This document shows positions 37,591 to 51,136 of a stretch of DNA of 64,000 bases, one piece after another; the stretch's first letter is position 1; each line of letters begins with the position of its first letter. The DNA is taken from contig NC_133218.1 in the NCBI RefSeq assembly GCF_040436345.1, forward strand, positions 6,202,484 to 6,266,483, given 5' to 3'. Under the pieces are notes generated by a model, which saw nothing but the letters and a program-made list of their open reading frames with translations, ran no database searches and was not told the DNA's origin. Made by a program: the position numbers and the translations under genes. The stretch comes from Pagrus major. Taxonomy: Eukaryota > Chordata > Actinopteri > Spariformes > Sparidae.

Positions 37591-37624
<34 letters not shown>

Positions 37625-40600
37625 CAAATCTACAACATTTCCACTGACATCCAGTTTTACAACAAACAAGCAGCTCACTGGAAGACAACCCCTTTTACCA
37701 GCAGGCCTTAATGGCATTAACTGCTAAGCGGAATGAGTTGTCCTGGAATAAAGCTCGACACATTGTTTACCTCCTATAACAATCAGCCCATTTAACATAA
37801 ATGAACTCTACAAGCCTAAATGGATAGATCATCCGCAGCAGAGACAACAGCTTGTGTTTATCTCCTCCATCTCTCCATTTAGTTATCCAATCACTGATAA
37901 ATGTACATTCTCGCACTCATTTGCTCTGACAAATATTGATGTTGCTTCGGTTTGTGATGCGTCGGGATGAAAAACAATCATCAATATTAATGGCCACTCT
38001 GTTTGGAGATAATGCTCACATTCATTATCATCCATTAATGTTTGTTTACCTAATTTGATTGGACTATAACCTCCACAAAGGCATATCGTGCATTCAGCGA
38101 CGTTGTTGTTTACGTGAGGAGTCCTGAAAGGGTGGAAGCGTAATTGAATTGAAAGTCACATCCACCCCGTGAAAGTTTGGTCACATTAGCCGCTATTTCC
38201 AATCAGTGGCCTGCTACAGAGATGCTCGTGACACCACCGGGGCAAACCTTCATCATATTTCACATCATGTTGTTATCACTCACCTCATTACACTTCCAAT
38301 CAAACTAGCACAGCATTGCCAAACGGTGTGAATCCAATTTTTCTGTCTTTTCCCCTTTTTCCCCCTGATGATTATGTATTTTTTTCCTCTCTTGTCTTCA
38401 TCGCTCCCTCTCTTCTCCTCTGTGCTGTCTCTACAGAGCTGCTCTAATTAAACACGGGGTCGGTGGTGGTACAGAGTCTTCCAGCCGAGCAGAGGAGAAA
38501 GGCTCTAATTCCAGCTCTCAGGATGGAACTCTGACACACAATGGCCCTGCCATCCTCTCTGCCCCCCATAGATTCCCAACTGAAAGCCCTCTCCTCAGGC
38601 AGCTTTTTAATAGGCCTCCCCTCACCACGCACTTCCAGCTGCACACATATAAACACACATGCATAAACGCACGCAAATATACGTGCACCTATGCAACACA
38701 CATGCGCACACACACACACTCAGAAGCCACCGGCCCCCCGTGTGTGTGTCGCTTGTGCTGCAGCTCACACTGCTTTGGGCTTTTTGAAGTGCTCCTAAGG
38801 CCAGACGACAGCCTTTTTACTTTTCACATCATGCAGGGGCGCAAGCGCTAAGCTAAGGCTACGACTCTGACCAGCCACTATTGTAAGAGCAGCACTCAAG
38901 GGGCGGACTGCGGAGGACTAAAGGTTTTGGCCATTTTTCTCAACAGGATGTTGATTTTAAAAGCACTTCATACAAGAAGACTTAGCATGATTGTAAAAGC
39001 AAGTACTTCCGAGTGAATACCCTGGTTGCCGTTGCGCTGGGTTTAGGTCTGTCATTTCTAAAAGAAAAGGAAACCTGACAACTTGATTTCACTTTGTATT
39101 CATTCCATTTTGACTGGTGCATAGTTTGGGTAGTCTACAGTTGTAAGTAGTTGTAGGTTTGCTTTTCTTACAAAAACATTTTTCCAAAAAAGAGAATGGT
39201 TTTAGATTTGTTATTCAGAAGAAAATGGCAATGCTCTATTTTTTATTATCAACAAAAACAACAGAATCAGCAGTCACTAAAGGGTATTCCTTGTGTAGCC
39301 AAAGCCCTATAAAGTTTATTCTGTTATTGATATTCAACGTTTATTCATTACCATGAGCATGGGCACTTATTTTGGGTAAATCCCACTGTAAATACTCACT
39401 GGTGCACCAAACGTGTACACATCTGAAAGTAGTCCTGCACAAATGTACTTTTTACTGACCCTTTTTAAAAATGAAGCTACATGTGCGCAGTCTTTGAGTT
39501 CTGCCACTAGGGGCCTCTCAATCAAAACAAAAGACGTAAGTAGCGCGGATTCATCGGTGTTGTCTTCATTGTTTGATGACTACCATTGCCAGTGAAAATC
39601 AATCTGTCTGACTCAGGCAGAAATGTTAACGGACAAGGTCTAATGTTTTATTTCCATTATTTAGTTTGTCTAGTCCTTCCTTCCTCACTCTCTGACTCAA
39701 TCTTCCGGAAGTTATAGCGTCAGGCGACCAAATTAAACACCCCGTTACCTTGAATAAAATTATACTACATATATATATATATATTTCTCTGGGTTTGAAC
39801 ATTGTTGGAAACATTTGCAATAATCTAGGTACACAACTCAACAAAATATATGACAAAGGTCTAGTCGTATTTGGAAATCGTACACATAATATCTTTTAAT
39901 ATTTACATCTTCAGCAGGAACAAATCAGCCTGTCCTCATCAGAAAAACGACCATGTAGATCCGCTGAACAAGCAGCTTCTTACAACTCATATTTATATTT
40001 CTTGTTAAACAGCGACCTCTGGTGGCTGTACTTATTATTACAGCAGCAAAGGAGGAAGTCAGGTGAAGACCCTGTATTATAAAGAGTGACAAAGTCTGCA
40101 TTGGGAGGAGAATGGAATGGGTGGTCAGGTAAAACAAATTTTCACCCAGGAGACCGCATGTCTTGTTTGAAACCAAAAGTCAAGGGCCAGTTATTCTACC
40201 TTGTTAATGTAGATAAGGTGCCTGAAGTACTGTACACGTGACAAGTAACGTGAATAATTAAACCCAGACCACAAAGTTTTCCTAAACCTAACCAGCCAAT
40301 ATGCGAGCGTACGACAAAGGTCAGAAGTATTAGAGATGGACTTTTTTGAGATTTGTTCACAATAAAAAAAAAAAAAACGGAATAACTTTTTACAATAACT
40401 TCTATAGAGTGAGCTATAAGATATCATTTTCCTTAGGTATATTTAGAGACGGCTGAAGGCTTCTTTTAGGTTATGTGTGGGTATGTGCTGTTGGGGATGG
40501 GGGTGGTGCTAAGCTGTATCCTGTGAGTCCAGGGTATTGGATCGTTGTTGATGTGTTTTTGCCCTGAATGATAATTCTGCCTGTTGGAAAGACTAAGGCT

Positions 40601-43600
40601 TGTTGTGCAACATCTTGGCACTCGGCTCTTCCCTCCTTTCCGTGCCATCTTCTCCCCTCCGTCACTCTCTGTCCTCGCTCCTCTTTCTCCTTCCAGCTAC
40701 CCTCCTTCCAGCCTTCGCTCGCTCTGAGAGACTGGAGATGCGCCTTAACAACACAAAGAGACAGTGTTCAATCAGGATGGGAAGAGTCAGAGAGGTCTGC
40801 TCAGCGTGAAGCCCATTACGTATCGATCTGGACTCTGTGCAAGGCAGCGAGGGCACGTTTATGTTTGTATCAATATGGATGAAAAAGGGGGAAACAACAG
40901 GAGAAAGTTGCTGGCTCTGTATTGGCCTCGGCGTGCTGATCTCATTTCTCAATAATAAACAGGGTTGGTTGAGGGGATGGCTGTGAAGTAGAGGCAGAAA
41001 ATTGGGCAGCTGATACAGCGGCCTGCTTGAGAAATCTCTCAGTGCTGATGTGTATAGACTATAAGCCCATTGATCTGTAGGGAGAATTAATTTGCTCTGG
41101 CACTAATGCAGGAGGGAGCTAACTTCATGTTGTTAGCCAACGTCAGATCCAAGCTATGTTCAATTAAACCCGGTAACAAAGGCAGAGTGCTACACTTACA
41201 ACTGCCCCGCATAATCTGATCCATGGGACACAGTTACATTCGAGTATTCTTGTAATTCATGTGGCCTGTCTTCATGCAGGTTTATGCTCTGATCAGTAAT
41301 CTTTTTTTTTTTGTAACTCCGATTTGAGCAGCAACTAAAAGGACTCTTTGTTGTGTGAAGAATTATTGCTGCACATGGTGTAAGATTTTAACAATTATTA
41401 CAGCATCCTGCTCGTTCAGCTGCAGTATTTGCCTGAAGGTAGGTCTACGTTACAGGCTGTTTATGTGTGTTTGTATATATTTGTGCGTCTGGGGCTTTCC
41501 CAGGCTCGGGGTATTGCAGGTGATGAGAGCCCATCAGCTGTGATGTGTACGATCTCGCCAACCCCCTCGGGGAATGGGTGTGTGTGTGTCGGGGTGTGTC
41601 TCAGAGTGAGTGTCTGGGAAGATGTGATTTCCCGATGACAAAGCACTGTAATAGCAGGCTTGGCTATAGTCATAAAGCAATTGGGATAATCCATTGGTTT
41701 ACCAACAAAGCTCCCAGAACACCCACACTGTGAAAGGCCTGAGTCAAGCTTCAGAGGGGGGCGGATAAAGAGAGTGGAAAGAAACAGAGAAGAAAGGAGA
41801 AATAAAGTTGTTTTTTTCTACCTAGACAAAGCAGGTTGAGGGCTGTGCGGCTATTAGATGTGGAAATAAAACCTGACCTGAACACGTGACTCGTTCGCAA
41901 CAAGAGTTCGAGTCTGTCAGGTGTTTACAGTCTCAGTCAGTGAATGCTCGCTTGATAGGCTTGCTGCAGCTCGCCCCAAAGAACAGAAGCCCCTTCTGCA
42001 AGACACACATTTACTCACGCACATACACACATACACACTGCCTGTCGAGCAGATGATATCTGACAGATAAGTACCTTTACTTGCAGGTGCTGGAGCATGG
42101 ACCGTGCATCTTAAAGAACCACATTGAACAGATATTCATCTCACTCTCTCCGCTCGCTCTTAACGCTGTTCTCTATCTGTGTCAGCTGACTCTCTCTCAG
42201 ACAGGCCCGTATCACCAGGTTGGTGTTCTGCATGGTAATACTGAATGACATAAATCTAGATCCAATACCATGTCACACGCCAAAGATGATGCTAGCCCCT
42301 GTGTGACCTGTGAACTCCATACTCAGTTATTTGGTCACATAGTGCTGCCTATACTAAGTTTAGGGGAAAAGTTCAAAAGTTAATTTTATTTTGATAGACA
42401 TACACTGCTCAACATTAGTTTGGGATATTCAGTGTTTCACTTGATTGTTTATTCACTGAAATATCTGAATTTTTATTTTGTGTTTTGTGAATATTTTTGG
42501 TCCCCAAAAATAATGCGACCCATTTCATCTGATATTTATTGCATATCCAGGGACATATGTCATTTTGAGTAGTGTAATTAACAGCTGTACGTGGAATAGA
42601 CAAAGGTATCTGTGATGTCACAGTGTGCAGGCTGCCAGGAATGATCAAACGTTTACCTAGGCAAAAGTTTGAGCAACACTCTTTGGTGTCAGTGTTATGT
42701 TACACTACGTTACATTATGTTACCTTTACTACAAACTCAGTTCGATTCCCTTCTTTGCTGGTTAATCCGTCCTGGGATAGGCAGCACACAAATTGTTCGT
42801 TTGGCGAAAGTAGAAGTCAAATTCTGTTTTTGGTCAAATTAACTTTTTCTCCCGTGAAGTTGGCATAGGCAATGCTACATGAGCAAACGACAGTGGAGGC
42901 CCTACGTTACGCTGTTTTTCTTGTTTTTTGCCATTCTGAACAATAACAAAGGCATAACACGTGAATAACATTTTACTGTTCCTGTTTTATGAAGGTTTGT
43001 CTCGTCCTCTCCTCGAAAAATAAAGACCTCCGGTCCTTTGCAGTCCTTTTCAGCTGCTGCTCTTCTTATTTGAGTTGGCTGCTACGGCTGGTAGCTTCTT
43101 TATCAACACATCACACCCCTGTACCGTCCTGCTGGCTCACTCTGGACACAGATGTCAACTTGTCTATGTAACTTTTTATACAGTACAGTGAAGTGGGACA
43201 ACAGTGCAGAGGTCCCACCTTGAACAGACTGTACGGACTAACATATGGAGTGCCAATGTATGTAATGGACACAGCCATTATGCCCGATAAAGTTTGGTTT
43301 TGTTGAGTGAAACCTTGCTAGTATTCAAAATGAGTGTGGAGACCTTATGCAACATAACTCTTTATGTACTGTAGCTGCCTAAACCCCTTTACTTTAGTGA
43401 TATCACGACCAGTTTAGCCTTCTTGCAAACATCTTAACATTTCACTGCAGGCTAGCTTAATTACAGTAAGTTATTGTTTACAGTCGGCTCTTGACTCGCC
43501 ATTAATATTTCCTGTTGTGTAACATTAGCTCATTTTTTAATACAAGGTCATGTCTTTCCGCAGACCTTTTCACAGAACAGACTGAGTGCCTGTGTGTGTT

Positions 43601-45139
43601 TCTGAGTGCCTGTGCTGCTTCATTGGTGTTGCGTGAGTAACTTTCATCTTAAAAGACATGAAACTTGTGATCACATCCATCTTGATAAATCTTGATTGTG
43701 TTATCCAGGTGCAATTTACTTGAAAGAAAAAATCTGCCCTGGCAGGCTTGATGGTGTCTGCAAATGCTGGAAACAGAAACAGTGAGAAAAATTGAATGGA
43801 AAAATGACTATTCTAATAGTGCACAATGTGCTAACGTGAAGAAACAGAGCAGCTGTGTCCTGACTGCACAGAAATTAAGGAGAAAAAATTATGAGTAATA
43901 CCGACGATATTGTCTTTTTTTGTTTCAGTAATGTCTGGACTGGATGTAATAAATTGCCTTTGTGGTATCAACATAATTATTTCTATATGCATCCCATTCA
44001 ATGTTCCTCCTAAATAATAATGTCTGATGATAAAACACAGGTGGCAGTGCAGATGCAGGCATTAAAAAGAGGTTGTCATGTCATTTGTGGAGGTTATCTT
44101 TGTAACACAGCAGCCATTCACTGCAGGGATATATCAGCAGCCATTATATAATGTACCAATGAATTAAAATGTCTGCAGCCGAGTTCTCTCCCTCCTGCCA
44201 TCTCTTTCACTGTCTCTGTCTGTGGTGTCAATGCTCTTGATTGTAGGGCTTGGCTGAAACTCAGTAACGGAGAACTGGGAAAAGTCCCTGTATGTGCTTT
44301 ATACTCTCATTAAGCCGCTTTGTTTGTGGTTTATTCACAATCCAAAAGTCTGTGTCTATTCATGAAGGCATAGGAAATACTAGTCCCGTTCTGTCTGCAC
44401 TTCCGTTCCTTAGATTTCATCAATCCCGTCCTCTTTCTTGCTTCGGCTTGCCTCCCTTTTAAGTCACTTTTCAAAGCAATGTGTGCCATTAACCAGCTGT
44501 CAATGTAAGGGTTCTTGCCGCATGGATTAGACTTTGATGGCTTTTCCCGAGTCTGGAGTCCATACTGCACAAATGTCAAAACTTTTTTTCCAATCCAACT
44601 TGGAGAAATTTCGTCTTCTGCCCTGTCATTTAAGTCTGCTTTCGAATGAGGCATTACCCGAACACTCTGTCAGATTTTAATGCATCAGAGAGAGAGCACA
44701 TGTACTTGTGAAAGCCCACAAAGAAACCCTCTAAGCACCTTTCCATGACTGAGGCTTGTAAATGTAATTGCTGCTTTCACCTCCGGGCTTTTTAGGAAAA
44801 GAGGACAAGAAAGAGTACAGATGGATGATTTTTGGTTTAATCACCATCCCTAAATTTCTAAAGAGATGCCGCAGAGAAAGCCAGAAAGCAGAGAAATGGA
44901 CCAGATCGCACTCTGTGTGTTCGTATGTACTGTGTTTCTTTATTTTCTGCATGTGTGTGTGTTGCCGTTTCAGTGAACATTTTAATCTGCTCTTTCAATT
45001 TAAGCAATTTACTTTCATCTTCCTGCATCTAAGAAGAGTGACCTTGCTGTGTCCCACTTAGACTTAACGAAGAGATGTGTGTTTTAAAAAAAAAAAAAAA
45101 TGTAGCATCTGCTTTCTGTGTCCCTTGTGAAGTGGAGTG

Positions 45140-45140
<1 letters not shown>

Positions 45141-45171
<31 letters not shown>
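45141..45171. repeat. (CA)n microsatellite
   Basis: About 15 CA units, preceded by an A14 run at about 45087-45100. Confidence 0.9.
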
Positions 45172-45174
<3 letters not shown>

Positions 45175-45474
45175 GCGCAGACACACACAGACAAGTCTGC
45201 ATGACAACCAAACGCATGCTTTTTGTCTGGGAACAGTCGGCACTGGTAATGAGACTAAGTGTGGCCAGGCGGAGGGACAAGTGAATGAAACGGCTACAGA
45301 ATCACTAGCTGTGTTTGATTTGCCTCCACTAATTCAAAGAGACCATCTGATAAATTGAGAGGATGGGATGTACATCAGAATAGCAAGAGGCGCCTCTTTG
45401 TTGTTCCCCATTCCCAACCAAATCACACCCCAACCCCCCGTTAGAACACCCAGAGGGGAGAATGTTTCCCTTGT

Positions 45475-45505
45475 GTGTGTCTGTGCGTGTGTGTGTGTGT
45501 GTGTG
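45475..45505. repeat. (GT)n microsatellite
   Basis: GT units interrupted by CTGTGC. Non-coding. Confidence 0.85.
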
Positions 45506-45854
45506 AGAAAGACAGAGCCGGGTTGCTAGGAGGTGTGAGTTTTCAGGAGGTCCTGCTGAAAGCAAATGAAGGAGCACTTGTGTCAACATTCTGACGGCAG
45601 CGATGAGCCACAAAGCCTCCAGGCCAAACAGCCAAAGGGCTGCATAACCTCCCTGCGAAAAAGCAGGAGCCGCTCTCTCAGAGCCCTCTTGCACTTCTTC
45701 TTTGTGTGCAGATCAGTGAGCTGAAAACCCCCTTTTCGCTTTCAATCTCGAGATTTGACTCTAAGTTTTTTCCCGGTCGATGACTCGAGCTCGCGCAGGA
45801 AGTTAGGACTCAAAATGTTGATTATAAATGACGGTCAGAAGTTTTTGTTCTGTT

Positions 45855-46235
45855 TTTATACCTCCATGCCGGCGTAGGCGTGGCCCGAGGCAGTGAGATT
45901 TCTGGTTGTCCGTCCCGTTCTTGTTAACATGATATGTCAGAAAGTCGTCGACGGAATTTCTTCCACTTGGACTCAAGGATGAATTGATTAGATTTTGGTG
46001 GTCAAAAGGTCAAAGGTCAAAGTCACTGAGTCTTCACAAAACACATTGTTGCCCATTTCTCAACAAGTCATATGATAATCACATAATTTTACACAAATGT
46101 CTAATAAGATAAAATGATGAAGTGATGACATTTAAATCCAAAAACGTCAAAGGTCAACTTCAGTGTGACAGTGGAAATGTTCTGGCCATTATTCAACACC
46201 ATAGCTCAGGAACAGCAACTTGACTGGTGTGTGAA
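45855..46235 (+). repeat. GGTCAAAGGTCAACTT-type dispersed repeat, longer copy 2
   Basis: Begins around ATACCTCCATGCCGGCGTAG and runs through TGGTGGTCAAAAGGTCAAAG to TAGCTCAGGAACAGCAACTT. The second half matches 32236-32455 in the same order. No ORF. Confidence 0.68.
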
Positions 46236-46294
46236 AGCAAGACTAGTTTAAGATGATGTTTTGGACATTTTTGCTTTGTTTGACAGTAAACATG

Positions 46295-46425
46295 AAGAGG
46301 CACACAGGAAATGTGGGGAAGACAAAGGAAGGATGACATGCAACAAAGATCTCCGTCCAGATTCAAACTGGCCATGTTGCTGTTATGTGGTGTATGTTTT
46401 CAGACCGCGAAGCCACCGTGACATC
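46295..46425 (-). repeat. Possible tRNA-derived repeat remnant
   Basis: AGATGACATGCAACAAA-like sequence followed by CCAGATTCAAACTGGCC resembles the tails of fish repeats that carry a tRNA-type B box. It is heavily mutated and not a functional tRNA: no cloverleaf can be drawn. Confidence 0.35.
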
Positions 46426-47194
46426 TATGATTTGGACATCTGCATTCCTGTTGTCACTTTTTACAATCTATTTTTCTTCTTGTTTCTGTATCTGTGTGAA
46501 CTTTATGATAAGACGTTCAGTTCAGTGAATGTGTGAGCATTTCTTTCACAGATGCACAGAGCGAGCAATTTAACTGTTTTCCATTCTGCAAATCGGAAAC
46601 ACATAAAAGTGATCTTCATCCGACCATCACTCCTTTATTCTTTGTTGTTGGCAGCTAATGTTATCACAGGCCTATCTGTGCGTAACACCATGCATTGGAT
46701 GTTTACGCTGCATGCATCTAAATGCACGCATGTGCTGGTGTGTGTGCATTCCTCCACAGCTCATTGGTGGCTCAGATCTTAAGCCTTGAGCAGTAGTTAG
46801 TCCAGATGTTTGGTGTCCACAGGAACATACTACTTTGGAAACTTTCCCACATGCTATCTGGTGTGGTTGACTCTACACTGGCCCCAAACTTCAAAACAAC
46901 CCAGCTCTAAAAATAGTCTGAAGCTCTTAATCATTCTGCCGACTCTTAAAGTCTGTCATAGTCAGCTCACAGAGCTCTGCATGGACACATAAATTACCCC
47001 CATCCAAGTCATCCAGTAAGTACCAAATACATCTCATGGCTCTTAGGCTGGATTTACAAGACACTAAGCATCTGATTTAACTGTTTTCAGCTCCCCATCG
47101 TGCTCTCTTGCACCGCAAACACATGACATAATGATCTGATTTATAAAACCCACCCAGGCTGAATGTCACAACTTAAACCCCCCCAAAGACTACT

Positions 47195-48897
47195 CTTTCT
47201 GTGCAGTAATGTTTTATTTCAACTATACATGCCGTGTTAAAAAAATCAACAAAAAATATCATGAAACAAAGACCATCATTATTATTTACACATTCACAGT
47301 ACAACTTTACAACATTATCTACACGCTCAAATACTCTGGAGATCATATATACACAGCTGGCCTTGCATCGCCATGTTGCACAGTATTTTAAATCAAAATG
47401 ACATGACAAAATCCGGTTCATCTGCACATACACCGAGCTCAGACTGAAATATAAAGGCTTCAATTTAGATTGCAACAGAAAGACCCCGTTCATATTGCAA
47501 TGTACAAGGCAGTTGAGCAGTGTATGTTGAGTGTATGTCTGTGATGTCGTCAGTGTGCATGTGTGGAGTAGAAAAGAGAGCCCAAACACTGGTTAGATGA
47601 CAGGCAGAAAGTCTTTACATACAATCATCACTTGTAAACAAAATGCGGCTTTGGGCTGAACAGGCAACTGACACTCGGATAGGATTGCAGATGTCACCCA
47701 AATAATGAATCCAGTCGTCCCTACTGGCCAATAGAAACGATTCCTGCCACTGCAATCCTGGGGAATTTGAGATTCTGCGTGACCGCCGCCCATGCCAACA
47801 GACGGCTTTCACATGAACACTGTGTTAATACATTGGCTGTGGGCAGGATGCGCTGCGTTGAGCCGACTGCTCCACAGTACAAGGTCTAACCACCCTACAT
47901 CCCACTGTCAAGAAAATACATTCACTGCATGGCACCTCCACGTGGTGGATTAACACCGTTCCTTTCAACACCGGCAGTAAAGGAGAAATCGATTTATACC
48001 CCAAATTATATGTTTTCTGACTGTCCTTTTGTACAACCAGCATTCACAAGTGGAATGCTTGTCAAAAAAATTCTTTTCCACATCAATTCAGTTTGGATTA
48101 GGTAGTGATTTTCCAACACATCCTGCTGTTTTTCAAATTGCTTGTATAAAAAATGATTTATTCACTATATGACAATAACATACAGAGGACCAATTGACTT
48201 TGCCAATATTATATACTGTAGTAGTTTTGTGAATAAGGCACACAATGCACAGATTCAGGTTCACTTGCCTAAAAATATTTATAATCCTTATTTATAATAT
48301 TTAAGTATATACAGGATCTTGTCATTCCCAGCATGACTCATTTGGACACATTGGTAAAATGTTGTGTTGATTGTACACTGGCCACTCGCAGGGAAGCTGC
48401 ACAGGGAACACGGGCTGCAGAACCAGCACGGCAGATGATGACAGAGGTGTTACATCCATGTATTGTTCTAGGGTCAGTTTTAATATACCTTTTTTTAATA
48501 GGATTAATGTAGGAGGAAAGTTGTAGTGTTCATCTGTTAGGGGACACACAGGTTTAACAGAACAGAAGTGCCCTAAAATGTTGAATTCGTACACGTGGGC
48601 TAAACCATTGGTGTTGCTTTAGGTTCATATGGTAAATTCTTTTAAATAACACAGTAAAACATGATAAAGGCAAATTATTTTGTTCAAAATTCACTTACAG
48701 AATGAGATGAGAAATGTTTTTTTTCTTAATACCGTTGCTACATAAAGAAAGAAGTCTCTTGAACCACCTATAAATTCTTACAAAGGGGCAGTGGAGGTTA
48801 GGAGAGGTTTCAGTCTTGGAGAGAATAGTTTTTTCACGTCTATTTTACCAGTGCGTTTGGTTGCTGAAAACTGTAATTCTTGGCTTCTGTCTGCAGT

Positions 48898-48976
<79 letters not shown>

Positions 48977-50014
48977 GCAGATGTGCACACCCATATGAAG
49001 GGCTATCCAAGTCGGGTAGAGAAAGAAATCAAAGACAAACACCTATGTCTAAAACCAATAGCAGCAAATGTACTATGTAAAATTTCCCAGTGAGTTACAG
49101 AGACCCTGTCCCAGTATGCACCCAGCATGACCAGTCTAACCTAATGACCAGAAACACTACAGTGATACACAAAATGTGTTTTTGGATCTGTTCAGATGGG
49201 TCCAAACAAGAGCAGAGAAGAGACAATATTAAAATGAAAGACAGTGACTCAGGTCTGAGACAGGTCTTAAGGTGCATCCTCTGGCATGTGGCACCACTCT
49301 TGATAACCAAATGTGAAAGCCACATTGAGCACAGCCTTTACACAAACCTGCTTTCCAGTCAACCAACACACACACTCACACTCACACAATCATCCGCACT
49401 CTTTTTCTTTGTTCGCCTGCTGTTTGATTCAGCTGTTTGCGCTCATATGTATTTTAAGCAACACGCACACTATGATTTTTGAGTATCCTCTCCTCTGCCC
49501 CCAGCCACCTTACTAACAAAGGCATGGCCTACCTCTCTTCTTTGTTCAGTTCACATTAGTGGGAAGACAGTGCTCAAGGGCAGTGACAAATGAGACCCAT
49601 TCTTCAAGTATTCCACTGTTTTTAACCTGGTACCACATGCACCGACGCCGTGGCGGCCCCAGCTAGTGTCCTAAACCTCGTACCTAACATGGGAACGGGT
49701 GACACCCAAGCCCAGATATAAGGGGAGCAGCAGATTCACCACTGTCCACTTTTCATATCCTGCGGTTACCGTGACAAGGGAGCGAGATGGAGACATAAGG
49801 GAGCGAAAAAGCTCCAAGGAGTATCTTTGGCCACATGTGTGATTTTCCCTTTTTAGTGTGAGTGAATGTGCATATCATTTAAAGGGGGAACACACCTCAA
49901 GTCGATACACAAACACACAATAGGCCCTACCCCATCCATAGCCCGCCCCCCAAGCCCTCAGGGCTCAAAGCTTTACAGTCGAGGCCAAGAGCTCACTCTT
50001 GTGTCCATGCTCCT
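47195..50014 (-). other. sema6d 3' UTR
   Basis: No coding sequence is visible downstream of the sema6d stop. The first minus-strand AATAAA with a long uninterrupted approach is TTTATT at 47213-47218, implying a 3' UTR of about 2.8 kb. It includes a CA/GU microsatellite at 48901-48976. The end is inferred; transcript data could shorten it. Confidence 0.5.
48901..48976. repeat. (CA)38 microsatellite in the predicted sema6d 3' UTR
   Basis: Perfect CA repeat of about 76 bp on the plus strand, so the sema6d transcript would carry (GU)38 if the 3' UTR reaches the signal at 47213. Confidence 0.93.
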
Positions 50015-51136
50015 TCAATAACTGTACTTATTGACCACTCGCATCTGTGGAGTCTGTGGTGAAAACCCGTTGGGTTTAGGGGGCACATCTGGCTTTAGCG
50101 ATGGGGTCCGTTTAAGCCCTGTGCGAGGGAGTGAGCCATGCGCACTGTAGCTGCTCTGTCGGGATACAGAGGATGGGTGGGCTGAGTGCATTCCTGCCCC
50201 CATCACTCCGCCATGGGAGTCAAGTCTGGAGGGGGGTGTTGGAGGCATGTAACCCCCTCTGTTCATACTGTGTTGGCGAGACACAGACACCCCCATGGTT
50301 ACCCCATTTGGTGAGGTGGATAAGGACTGCCTGTGAGAGGCACTCCGGTGGAGTTGATACCCCCCTCTTTGCCTCTCCAGGGTACCCCCCATGCTCAGGC
50401 TGCCCGTTGGTGTGGTGGGAGTGCTGGGCATGGGCACATCAACCCTCTTGGTGGGGCTGTGCCTGGGCAAGGAGGAGGAGGGAGAATAGAGGGAAGCCTC
50501 ACGGCTGGGCACCCTGGGGGGCAATTCAGTTAGTTCCTCCATGGGCTCCAGTGTGAGGTGTTGCCTTGGGCGGGGCCCTTGTCCCTCTTGAAGAATGGCC
50601 TTGGGGTTGGCCACAGAGTCATTGAGGTGTTTTAAAAGGTCATTTAGGGTATTTCTGGCATCCACAGACCGCTTTTGTTCTTTCCTACTTCCCTTAGAAT
50701 CTGGATTCTTCAGCTTCTTTTCTGATGAATGTGGCAGTGTATCATCTCCATCGTCAAAGCTGTGGTGGTCATGTGTGGCGTTGGGCAGGACAACTGCACT
50801 AGGGATGTGCGAGTGTCCCAGGGCGAGGTGAGGTTGGTGGGAGTTGGAGTTTGGAGGAGCAGTGAGAAACTGAGGACTCTTGGCTGACGAGTTGGACTCC
50901 TTACGGGGCCCACTGGCCTTCCCTTGAGCCCTCTCCCACTGGTTTTTGATGGGCTGCAGGCCTTTCTGCTGAAGCACAGGGGTGGACTCTGGTGTAGGCA
51001 GGGCAGCCAGCTCAGGGGGCTGACAGCCGTCCCTCAGGATCATGGTCTTGGTGTCACCGTTGGGTGTGCTCAGGTCTTTGCCGTTGCTCAGCAGATTAGT
51101 GTACAGCTTGGGAGAATCGATGTTGGTTTGGTACTC
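50015..51136 (-). CDS. sema6d: sema6d cytoplasmic-tail exon
   Basis: One 1122-bp exon encodes the last 373 residues. It includes [79 protein letters not shown] and [20 protein letters not shown], all recognisable in mammalian SEMA6D. Proline-rich motifs of this tail are reported to bind Abl/Ena-type proteins in reverse signalling (family knowledge). The large overlapping plus-strand frames are shadows of this exon. Confidence 0.95.
   Translation of the reverse strand, partial: EYQTNIDSPKLYTNLLSNGKDLSTPNGDTKTMILRDGCQPPELAALPTPESTPVLQQKGLQPIKNQWERAQGKASGPRKESNSSAKSPQFLTAPPNSNSHQPHLALGHSHIPSAVVLPNATHDHHSFDDGDDTLPHSSEKKLKNPDSKGSRKEQKRSVDARNTLNDLLKHLNDSVANPKAILQEGQGPRPRQHLTLEPMEELTELPPRVPSREASLYSPSSSLPRHSPTKRVDVPMPSTPTTPTGSLSMGGTLERQRGGYQLHRSASHRQSLSTSPNGVTMGVSVSRQHSMNRGGYMPPTPPSRLDSHGGVMGAGMHSAHPSSVSRQSSYSAHGSLPRTGLKRTPSLKPDVPPKPNGFSPQTPQMRVVNKYSY

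Noticed and set aside
42400..42600. Possible Tc1/mariner end (CATACACTGCTCAACATTAG)
   Set aside because: Only a loose resemblance to a remembered Tc1-type terminus; no opposite end, TA duplication or transposase found.
42720..42760. CAGTTCGATTCCC, a tRNA B-box look-alike
   Set aside because: No A box at the right distance and no acceptor stem can be paired.
48901..48976. Regular short repeats as a possible CRISPR array
   Set aside because: Simple dinucleotide repeats without spacers, in a vertebrate genome.
50131..50556. 141-codon plus-strand ORF
   Set aside because: It is the antisense shadow of the sema6d tail exon, whose minus-strand protein is clearly recognisable.
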